A stretch of 64,000 nucleotides of DNA from Phycomyces nitens. Taxonomy: Eukaryota; Mucoromycota; Mucoromycetes; Mucorales; Phycomycetaceae. The notes beneath the pieces are model-generated. The model searched no databases, had not been told where the DNA came from, and worked only from the letters and a program-made list of their open reading frames with translations. Location: assembly GCA_022702545.1 (NCBI GenBank), contig JAHRBC010000002.1, forward strand, positions 4,464,001-4,528,000. Direction: 5' to 3'. The position numbers and the translations under genes were made by a program. This document shows, one piece after another, positions 32,001-39,896 of the stretch. Each line of letters starts with the position of its first letter. Within the stretch, counting starts at the first letter, position 1.

Positions 32001-35000
32001 CGGATTCCTCTGTTTGAGACCGTTGACTTGCGTAAATCGTTTGAGTTGACCATAGATTCTCTTGTTTCTCAACATTTGGTCACTCCTTCTGACAATCGTC
32101 AAACGGTTGAACAAAAGAACAACGCCTTCCATGACGAGTTGTACATGTTGATCTCTGAGTACACGCGGCCAAAGCAAGACAGTGAACGAAGTGGGCTTCG
32201 CCCTATGGATGGTGTTGACGATATCACTCACGCCCTCAATGACAATCCCAATCTCACAGGTGGTGAACGTCGTCGTCTCCTACGCCGTCGTAATCGTCTT
32301 CGTGAAGGTCGTGAGGCTGAAACCGTCTTCCACCAATACAGACATCGTGCAAAGATCACCTATGACAATATGGTTAACCCTGTTGAACGTCAAGCTTGCC
32401 CAATTGCCCCCTCTGTTTTGCACAATCACTTTGACGATCGCTATGGTCTTCCCTCTGTCTCTGCCTCTGTTCCTCCCACGCAACATGCATATGGTACCCG
32501 CCAATTGACCACGATCAACGAGGATCTTGTGCTCAACATTCTGCGCAAGTTCAACAAGGCGTCGTCTCCTGGATTCGATGGTATCCCGTACAAGGTGTGG
32601 TCCCTTTTTCCCTGTCTCAACCGTTGGCTTCTGGCTATATTCCGTCGTTGTCAACATTTGGCTTGGATTCCCCAACACTGGCGCCTCTCACGAACGATTC
32701 TGTTGTATAAGAAGGGTGACCCACACGATCCTGGTAACTGGCGTCCCATTGCTCTCCAAAATTCGGCTGGTAAACTTTACTCTGCTGTCATTGATCGTCT
32801 CATGCGTGATGTGCTCGAATCCATCGTTCCCAAAAACCAAAAGGGATTCATGCCAACACCTGGATGCTTTGAGCACGACTTCTATATTCATGCCATGATC
32901 AGAAAAGCACGCCGTAAAGATCTCCCCTTGTATGTTTGCTCCTATGATCTCAAGGATGCCTTTGGGAGTGTATCTCATACCAGAATTCGTGCTGCGTTGG
33001 TTTATGCTGGCCTTGATCGTCGTTCTGTACGATTGGTTATGAGCATGTATGATGATATATCTTGTTGGGTTCACACACCTTCTGGCCCATCTGACTTGGT
33101 TAATCTAATGCGTGGAACCAAACAGGGTGATCCTTCGTCCCCTCTGATCTTCACTCTTTGTCTTTTGGAACTGACACATCGCCTCAACGCCCTTCAACCT
33201 GCCACTCAAGCTTCATACCACAACCACCTTCTCCTGGCTGACGATTTGACAATCTTTTCCCATGACCCTGCTCATTTCCGTTGCCTACATGCCGAAGTCG
33301 TTGGATTTATGGATGAACACGAGTTGACTATCAACGCCAACAAGACCTGCTTCTCTGCCACCAAACCTGGACATCGTAGCCGTAATCGTCGCCTTCGTGA
33401 TCGTCGCATGCAACTGGATTACCACCATGAACCTATTCCCTGCATTGACCTCAATCACGATTGGAAGTATCTGGGTAATTCGGTTGGCTTGCAACGTCGT
33501 GGCATATTTGGTAGCTTCAAGGCTCTCTTGGGGCAAATTGACAAGGAATTGAAGACCGTTGCCAGCTCAAAACTGCGCATTTTTCAAAAGCATCATGCAA
33601 TCAAGACGTTCATTCTTCCACAGCTTGAATACTTTGTACGATTGAACGGTCTCAGCCCACACCATGCCAAGCAGCTTGGTCAAACTCTTCGTAGATCTGT
33701 ACGTAAGTTCTGTCAGCTCCCAGCCAGTGCATCCTTGTCTCTCTTCCACTTGCCTGTTGATCAGGGCGGTCTAGGATATTATGATCCAACAGATTGGTCT
33801 GCGAGTACCCAAATCGTGCACATTGTGGGCTTGCTCAATTCAACGGATCCAGCAGTTCGACATCTTGTACGTGAGGAAATCTCCACCCTTGTAGAAGCAC
33901 GGTACAACAAACCTCTCTCCAATGACACCGTTGACTTTCCTGTGGGACTATGCACTGATCAGCAAGTACTGGCATACATGTCTGGACAGTATGAGCACCT
34001 GAAAAAGGGACGATACGTTGACGCTGTTGATCCCTCTGCTGGTATTGTTGCTGCCATCAAGCACGTTGGGTGCCGTTTTGTGCTCACTGAGGCCGATCCC
34101 CACTTGCCTGACAGTTTTGTCCAATTTGCTATTGACGAAGACACTATTGTTGCCAATGCACTGACCACTCCACGCCGCAAAACAACGATGATAGGACGCA
34201 TCAAGCGATTTTGTCAATCAAAACTTCTTGCACGTTGGCAGACCCAGGTTAAACAAGGCCAGTCCGTTTCCTCCATCCAGCACCCTGCCTCCAATGCTTG
34301 GATAAGGACAGACGATCTCCACCCTGGTGCATATGCCTTTGCTCTCAAAAGTCGCCTGGACATGCTTCCTACCAATGCCAACAAAGTGAAATGGGGATTT
34401 GGTCAGACACGTAATTGCCACTCTTGTTCTCTGCCTGAAGATATCCACCACGTCCTCTGCTTCTGTCGCAATAACCAAAGCAAGACACTCCAAACGGAAA
34501 GGCACAACAAGGTGTTGCAACGAATCGTCTCTGCTGCACGTTACAACAATCGTTCCTGCACGATCTCAGTCAACCAACGCCCCCCACTGCTTCCCAGTCA
34601 AAGTGTGCGGCCTGATCTTGTTGTGGTAGATGAAGAGAAAAAAACGGTATTCATCACAGATGTTGTCATCACTGCCCAGTCCTCGTCACAATCAACTGAT
34701 ACAACTTCCTGCCTGACACGTGCCCGTCAACGAAAATTGGACAAGTATAAATCTGTCAAAGATGCATACGAGGCCATGGGTTTTTCTGTGACGATGAGTG
34801 CGTTTGCCTTTGGAGATGTTGGTGGCACAGATGAGGAGAATTTTTCGCAATTGCTAATGTTGAAATGCAAGCGCGGTTATGCTGAACGTCTTCATCGTTG
34901 GTTGATCTGTGACATTCTGCGTTTTGGTCATCGTTTGTGGATTCAACGCTGTAGAGGAGTGTACCCTGCTGGACCTGTTTATTCTTCCACAGATATTGAC

Positions 35001-35597
35001 GCGCGTCAGCAGTCACAGCCCCAAAACAGTTCCCCCACTGGCTCCACTCAACCTCTGCCTGCCACACCTGTGCCCTCTTCGCCCTCTGCGCCTGCCCCTT
35101 TGCCTTCTCCTGTTCCTGTTGCTGCCAGTACTTTTACCTCTCACTGTGCACCAACCCACAGACCACGTCGTTCTGCTCCGCCTTCCTCATCTCCGCAAAA
35201 TGAGATTGGCCATCACTCCGACACTTCTTCTGGACAAGGATCTCGTCTGCGCCGTCGTCAAGGTCGTCGTGCTGCTTCCCAGCCTGCATAATGGAATTCA
35301 ACGATGGACACACTTGTTCCTTTCTTCCCTTTAACTAATCTACTTTTCCCAGTGTCCGAATTCTTTTCTGTGTTTTTACACCATTTCTTCTTTTCTTTAC
35401 ACCCTTGTCTCTTTTTATTTATTTTATTTTATATCTGTTTCTGCCCATTCAACCTCTCAGTGTTAGGGCAGCTGGTCATAGGCTATACTTCTTGTTAAGA
35501 CTTTACGTCTTTTCCTTCATCTTTTTAAAGTTTAGGTTTTTATACTACTTTCTCTTGCCTCTTATTGACACTCTTCGCATAAAATAAAAGTATTATT
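29032..35597 (+). mobile_element. tRNA-Glu-specific RLE-type LINE, copy 4
   Basis: 6,566 bp full-length unit, closest to copy 3 in the 3' third of the gene and with its own scattered substitutions in the linker region. The leader has the same T-run lengths as copy 1, so its upstream ATG at 29310 is in frame. Confidence 0.92.
29463..35291 (+). CDS. LINE polyprotein: zinc fingers, reverse transcriptase, RLE endonuclease (copy 4)
   Basis: 1942 residues, uninterrupted, same domain order and catalytic residues as copy 1. It has more private changes than the other intact copies, mostly in the linker (HTHQTA for HTPQTA, PPSSTP for PPSPTP, VDWNDC for VDWHDC, DVPKKS for DVLKKS, DKDLAP for DKDPAP) and a few in the reverse transcriptase region (HFRCLH for HFRRLH, DYHHEP for DYHNEP). 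None hits a motif residue, so it is plausibly active. It shares the linked downstream replacements of copy 3. Confidence 0.92.
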   Translation: MSAALTQHFDGYIDSDYFCCPLCPPTDHILSFSARAFSLHGSHKHKRKFVVNWKCYDCTKAFTSRDDFIHHECVLSYVAPHLVRVPPLSGHSPACQPIDDFPVISTAKAFICPCCPSQYTEAYSLQRHHLIKHKRYLRIVWTCPCRCGFATVEKLDVTNHVKYDCAVGTDVDDVDLDNSICYGCDQYFPSCDLVSHRQTHPGFVDALAGTWRLPFAGTELSTLNDIIGLVGWDSATITQHLRQKRIWKHPNIISSFLQKSGSSPLPLLPSLVGKNRFSALSTALDTGDDCESDVDDTPLDAFDTPIGVLDATANSNIDSHNDDNDSSGFTTPLATSPALPPQPSTIFMLGKRTLNDRSPQPTGYRFTRPPAKTLASVAHTHQTASAAPIVVSTFEQASNFLRGLDLKLPTPPSPPSSTPSPLISPLLLASSAHEGDVLADILDENSVDADHSDHADTIGAVEVAVDVLSCTGSVPPVVLPVPTCTPLSPRFSSPAVSPACVDWNDCWNMDPARRARLFADQDRQNSLARERRAPPTSQRPPEPRPSPTPASTIHPQRLAFITNQAVPPSPTVTFPFDEVSMHPSRRALLDFADCGGPSLAPLDQVVSSLDVNVIQRRKSRRQRTGVVKTAQPCLPSVQPMTIAMIDAALDSSSNDDGSDCAAVEAMEICVDVPKKSKNRRRRGNKKNKGKDKDLAPDISTLTPPPVLPVPNVTKPCPPPIGLTSSTSPSPSTPHTPRRTRTRPQPSTSQHRSSQTNSAPQQPTPCTPPPLSVPATSATPTAPRLDNDEFILDTPMEYTGHANQPDPTSLTSSVSTSLAPTPWTPHNRRQYPSIAQMMASRTSRPYLRIPLFETVDLRKSFELTIDSLVSQHLVTPSDNRQTVEQKNNAFHDELYMLISEYTRPKQDSERSGLRPMDGVDDITHALNDNPNLTGGERRRLLRRRNRLREGREAETVFHQYRHRAKITYDNMVNPVERQACPIAPSVLHNHFDDRYGLPSVSASVPPTQHAYGTRQLTTINEDLVLNILRKFNKASSPGFDGIPYKVWSLFPCLNRWLLAIFRRCQHLAWIPQHWRLSRTILLYKKGDPHDPGNWRPIALQNSAGKLYSAVIDRLMRDVLESIVPKNQKGFMPTPGCFEHDFYIHAMIRKARRKDLPLYVCSYDLKDAFGSVSHTRIRAALVYAGLDRRSVRLVMSMYDDISCWVHTPSGPSDLVNLMRGTKQGDPSSPLIFTLCLLELTHRLNALQPATQASYHNHLLLADDLTIFSHDPAHFRCLHAEVVGFMDEHELTINANKTCFSATKPGHRSRNRRLRDRRMQLDYHHEPIPCIDLNHDWKYLGNSVGLQRRGIFGSFKALLGQIDKELKTVASSKLRIFQKHHAIKTFILPQLEYFVRLNGLSPHHAKQLGQTLRRSVRKFCQLPASASLSLFHLPVDQGGLGYYDPTDWSASTQIVHIVGLLNSTDPAVRHLVREEISTLVEARYNKPLSNDTVDFPVGLCTDQQVLAYMSGQYEHLKKGRYVDAVDPSAGIVAAIKHVGCRFVLTEADPHLPDSFVQFAIDEDTIVANALTTPRRKTTMIGRIKRFCQSKLLARWQTQVKQGQSVSSIQHPASNAWIRTDDLHPGAYAFALKSRLDMLPTNANKVKWGFGQTRNCHSCSLPEDIHHVLCFCRNNQSKTLQTERHNKVLQRIVSAARYNNRSCTISVNQRPPLLPSQSVRPDLVVVDEEKKTVFITDVVITAQSSSQSTDTTSCLTRARQRKLDKYKSVKDAYEAMGFSVTMSAFAFGDVGGTDEENFSQLLMLKCKRGYAERLHRWLICDILRFGHRLWIQRCRGVYPAGPVYSSTDIDARQQSQPQNSSPTGSTQPLPATPVPSSPSAPAPLPSPVPVAASTFTSHCAPTHRPRRSAPPSSSPQNEIGHHSDTSSGQGSRLRRRQGRRAASQPA

Positions 35598-35619
35598 GGT
35601 TCGATTCCCCGATGCAGAA
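35598..35619 (+). repeat. tRNA-Glu 3' fragment at LINE copy 4/5 junction
   Basis: 22 bp as at the other junctions, with one G to A change in the acceptor strand (ATGCAGAA for ATGCGGAA). The B box is intact. Confidence 0.9.
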
Positions 35620-37370
35620 ATAGTTTTGCCGATTGCTCATAATATCACAAACAAACATACTTTTTGCACTTAATACAAAAGAACAACCTCTTCAAGACAC
35701 ATCTTTTGGTGCAAGAAGCATTCTCCTGCCATATCAACAACATACTTTTTTTTCGACATCTGTCCGACAATCTCGCGATTCCAGCATCTCAGCTCATCAC
35801 AACATTGTCAACATCGTCAAAAACATTTTTTAATTATTAAGTAATTCGGCCTTGGCTCTTAAGAACATTTCGATCTACTTGGCAACACCTATATACTGTG
35901 AAAACCCCAACTTCTTCCTGCAACTCCTTCATCCGTTTCGTACCTAGGCGCGATTTTTTGCTGGGACCTGGTCCTTTTCCTTTATTTATTGTCCTGCCCT
36001 GTCTTGCTCTGAAAAAAGTTTTTTTCTTGTCTCCGACTCTATTTCCGCTGCAATGTCCGCAGCCCTCACTCAACACTTTGATGGGTACATCGATTCTGAT
36101 TACTTTTGTTGTCCATTGTGCCCACCCACAGACCATATATTATTTTTCTCAGCCCGTGCATTCTCTCTCCATGGTTCCCATAAACACAAACGTAAATTTG
36201 TGGTCAATTGGAAGTGCTATGACTGTACAAAGGCGTTTACAAGTCGTGATGATTTTATTCACCATGAATGTGTCCTGTCCTATGTGGCCCCTCACCTTGT
36301 TCGTGTTCCTCCTCTCTCTGGCCATTCACCTGCCTGTCAACCCATTGACGATTTTCCTGTCATCAGCACTGCCAAGGCCTTCATCTGTCCATGTTGCCCA
36401 AGCCAATACACTGAGGCATATTCTCTTCAACGTCACCATCTTGTCAAGCACAAACGATATTTGCGGATCGTTTGGACTTGCCCATGCCGTTGTGGTTTTG
36501 CCACAGTTGAGAAACTGGATGTCACCAACCATGTCAAGTATGATTGTGCTGTTGGAACTGACGTTGACGATGTTGATCTTGACAATAGCATTTGCTATGG
36601 TTGTGACCAATACTTCCCTTCTTGTGATCTCGTTTCCCATCGTCAAACACACCCTGGTTTCGTTGATGCCCTTGCAGGAACATGGCGCCTCCCTTTTGCT
36701 GGGACAGAACTCTCTACATTGAACGATATCATTGGACTTGTTGGTTGGGATTCTGCTACAATCACGCAACATCTTCGTCAGAAACGTATCTGGAAACACC
36801 CCAACATTATCAGTTCGTTCTTACAGAAATCGGGCTCCTCACCACTGCCTCTGCTTCCTTCTCTGGTTGGCGAAAATCGATTCTCTGCTTTGAGTACTGC
36901 CTTGGACACTGGTGACGATTGTGAGAGCGATGTGGACGATACTCCTCTTGATGCATTTGATACACCCATTGGTGTTTTGGACGCCACAGCCAACTCTAAC
37001 ATCGATTCACACAACGATGATAACGATAGCTCTGGGTTCACCACTCCACTTGCCACATCACCAGCTTTGCCACCTCAACCCTCTACCATTTTCATGCTGG
37101 GCAAACGTACACTAAACGATTGTTCACCACAACCAACTGGGTATCGTTTTACACGCCCACCTGCAAAGACCCTGGCCTCTGTTGCTCACACTCCCCAGAC
37201 TGCTTCTGATGCTCCCATTGTTGTTTCTACCTTTGAGCAAGCATCAAACTTTCTGCGTGGACTTGACCTCAAGCTCCCAACACCACCTTCCCCACCATCA
37301 CCAACACCTTCTCCTCTGATCTCGCCTCTTTTTCTTGCTTCCTCTACCCCTGAGGGCAATGTTCTAGCTG
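35620..37370 (+). mobile_element. LINE copy 5, 5' part
   Basis: Matches the first 1.75 kb of the full-length copies. Similarity stops sharply after GTTCTAGCTG at 37370, where foreign sequence begins. From about 37100 onward base changes against the other copies become frequent and mostly hit CpG (AACGATCG to AACGATTG, CATCGAAC to CATCAAAC, CCAACGCC to CCAACACC, GGGCGATG to GGGCAATG). About 200 bp of LINE sequence is missing before the copy resumes at 39897. Confidence 0.9.
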
Positions 37371-37408
37371 TTAAATCAGAGGAAAACAAAGGGATCTCTA
37401 AAGGTTGA
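36053..37408 (+). pseudogene. LINE polyprotein copy 5, truncated N-terminal part
   Basis: Encodes the five zinc fingers and the start of the linker, starting at MSAALTQ as in the other copies. The last LINE codon is near 37370, and about 12 unrelated residues follow to a chance stop. As in copy 2, a 7-T run precedes the start and puts the upstream ATG out of frame, which supports the MSAALTQ start. If expressed, this would be a target-binding zinc-finger fragment without reverse transcriptase or endonuclease. Confidence 0.85.
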
Positions 37409-37985
37409 TGGGGTTTTAAAGGTCAGATTTAAACTCCGCGTTTTTTGATTTTGATTATAGACATTACAAAAGTTAAAAATTATAAAAAAAATAGTTCCGC
37501 TCATATAAATTTGGCTGTGACAGCTTAATTTTCAGTTGATTTATAAAAGTTTTAAAATTTTAAAAAAATATATTAAATATATAAATATCTTTTGCAATAT
37601 TTGGCTTAGAGTAATGTATATATAGTCAAAAGACTCGTCATAAAATAGGCGTCACAATGAAATACTTCAAAATGTTTTTATATATAGTAGATAGCTTATG
37701 AATTATATCAATAAGTGATATTTATAAAAATATATATAAATTTAATTATATTAAAATAAGTCACAATATATTAATTAATATAAATAAGTTATAATATAGC
37801 AGCTGGTATGAATGAGTCATAAACAAGTGACTTGTATAAATGAGTCATAAAACAGTGACTGGTATAGAGGAGTCACAAAAATTTAATTTTTATATGACTG
37901 GTTTTTTAGATAAATTAATAAATAGAGATCTAATTTTTACTATTCTTCTTTACTTTTCTTTCTACAAGTTCATCTTTTTATAATT

Positions 37986-39171
37986 ATGACAATCACTACT
38001 CAAGACTTTTCTTTCTCTTCACTGCCAACTACAAGATGGATCACAATGACTACAATTGATATTGAATCTACTAAGCAGTAAGTATAATTATATATTAAAT
38101 ATATTTTATTAATTTAAAAAATTAATAGATATTTAATTGCTATGGGGGTGTATTATCCAAGAAACCACCCAATTTTTACTTGTTCTGGTGGAAGCCCCAT
38201 GGGATATATCTTTGAAAGAGATAGGGGATTCAGCTACAGATGCAGTGGTACAAACATCCAAGGACAACAGTGCTGCAGAAGAGAGAGAAAAACAGAAAGA
38301 ATAAATTCTTTCTTTGCCAAGAGACATCTTCCTGTAAATCTGGTCCTAGAAGGCATGTTTTACTGGTTAAACAAGATCCCAAGAATGACAATCAGTAGCA
38401 TGCTTGGGTGTTCTCCAGAAAGTACCAGAAATCTGATTTCTGGGATCCATCAGCTGATTCAAATGGATCTAATGAATGAAGACATTCAAATTGGTAAGTA
38501 ATATAATTATTTATTTATATATGATCTATATACTAATATAAAAAATAAGTGGATTAGACAGCAATGGTAATCCTATCATTGTTGAAATTGATGAAAGCAA
38601 GTTTGGCAAGAGAAAATACTACAGAGGCCACCGTGTTGAAGGTGTTTGGGTTCTTGGAGGGATTGAGAGAACAGCAGACAGAAAGACATTTTTGGTGACA
38701 GTCCCCCAGAGAGATGCTGAAACTCTCCTTCAAATAATAAAGAAGTATGTCAGACCAGAAAGTATTATTTATACTGATTGCTGGGCTGCATATGGAGGAC
38801 TGGAATCAGTGATTAACAGTAATTATACTCATAAAACTGTTAATCACAGTGTTGAGTATGTGACAAGTGATAGTGTACACACCAACACAATTGAAGATAA
38901 ACTTATAATATAATATTAATATATATTTAATAATTATTTTATAGATCTCTGGAATGGGATAAAAATGAACTGTTCTCCCAGATTGAAAACAAAGAAGATG
39001 ATGCCTTGGTTACTCATGGAATTCATTTGGAGAAGAAAGTATGAGGGTAAACTTTGGGAAGGTTTACTTAAAACCTTAAGAGAAGTTTCTTTTGGAAATA
39101 TAAATTCAGCTGCCATATTTACAGATTTTGAATTTGTTTATGATAATAATGAAGAATATGCTGAAGATTAA
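37986..39171 (+). CDS. Merlin transposase (DDE, IS1595/IS1016-like)
   Basis: Four exons fit one frame: 37986-38077, 38129-38493, 38558-38896, 38945-39171, about 340 residues. The N-terminal part has a zinc-ribbon-like start (GVYYPRNHPIFTC, then FSYRC). The catalytic core is clear: VEIDESKFGKRKYYRGH and VWVLGGIER (first Asp), TDCWAAYGGL (second Asp), and HTNTIEDLWNGIK (third acidic residue), then the terminal helices WRRKYEGKLWEGLL. This matches the Merlin superfamily and its bacterial IS1016 relatives. Introns 1 and 2 have GT...AG borders, but the third begins ATAAAC where GTAAAC would be expected, so it is a decayed or non-canonical donor. The core motifs are otherwise complete. Confidence 0.82.
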
Positions 39172-39221
39172 AATAAAATATTTTTTAAAATATAAAAAAT
39201 TATATATAAATTATTAAAAAA

Positions 39222-39295
39222 GACTTTACCATGAATTGAACATGGGCCATTTGTTTGATAAGTAAAAAATTTACAACTAGACTATACTTATAATT
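39222..39295 (-). other. tRNA-like relic inside the Merlin element
   Basis: On the minus strand the sequence shows an A-box-like AGTCTAGTTG, a T-arm-like CCATG-TTCAATT-CATGG hairpin about 45 bp further on, and then a TTTTTT run that could end Pol III transcription. The acceptor strands do not pair, so it is not a working tRNA. A tRNA pseudogene or tRNA-derived SINE head is possible; chance similarity cannot be excluded. Confidence 0.35.
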
Positions 39296-39635
39296 TAGTA
39301 ATTTTTATTTTTTTTTATATATAACTAGCACAAAACATGGTTTGTTAATTTAACTTTTTATTATAATCTATAGATAGTTTTTCTGACAAAGTATTATATG
39401 CTTGTTATATATTGATATTGATCACAAAAAAATTTCAGAACGAATGATATAACTTTTATCAAAATAGGAGTAATATTCATAGAGAAAATATCAAAATAAA
39501 AATAAATTATATTATTGGATATAAAATTAAAAACTAGTCACATTTGCATTAAAAACTTTATCTTGAATTTGAATATTCATTGATATAACTAACAAATCGG
39601 TACTTAAATCTGGGTCCGAAAACCCCGGCAACCTT

Positions 39636-39896
39636 CATTCAACCCAAAACGGAACCACACATTTAAATGCTTAATCCCCCCATAACCTAATTAGATATAC
39701 CCGCCAAAAGTGCTACTGGACCTCAGCTGCAGCACCTCTTTCAATAATTATGCTAGCAATTATCACGACATACTGCTAGCAGCTAAGACCAGGTTGTTCT
39801 CAAGCAGAATTATATGTAGAGTCTATCATAATTCAGGTAATTACACTATTGTTTACTTATCTTTCCACACTAGTAATCAAGCCCGTTTTTCCAGTG
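39636..39896. other. Unassigned spacer between Merlin and LINE copy 5 remainder
   Basis: 260 bp unlike the LINE and unlike the Merlin interior. It contains GCTAGCAATTATCACGACAT and related short repeats (GCTAGC twice). No gene or terminal repeats recognised. It replaces about 200 bp of LINE sequence. Confidence 0.5.

Larger units (their letters stand above)
37401..39635 (+). mobile_element. Merlin (IS1016-like) DNA transposon inserted in LINE copy 5
   Basis: Imperfect inverted ends of about 36 bp: the left, from 37403, has GGTTGATGGGGTTTT then CAGATTTAA and CCG; the right, read on the minus strand from 39633, has GGTTGCCGGGGTTTT then CAGATTTAA and CCG at the same spacing. Between them lies a spliced Merlin-type transposase gene. 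I could not see an 8-9 bp target duplication next to these ends. 31 bp of unrelated sequence (37371-37401) lie between the LINE and the left end, and about 260 bp on the right, so the insertion history here is complex. Confidence 0.75.

Noticed and set aside
37371..37408. Target-site duplication for the Merlin element
   Set aside because: No 8-9 bp direct repeat flanks the inverted ends as I aligned them.
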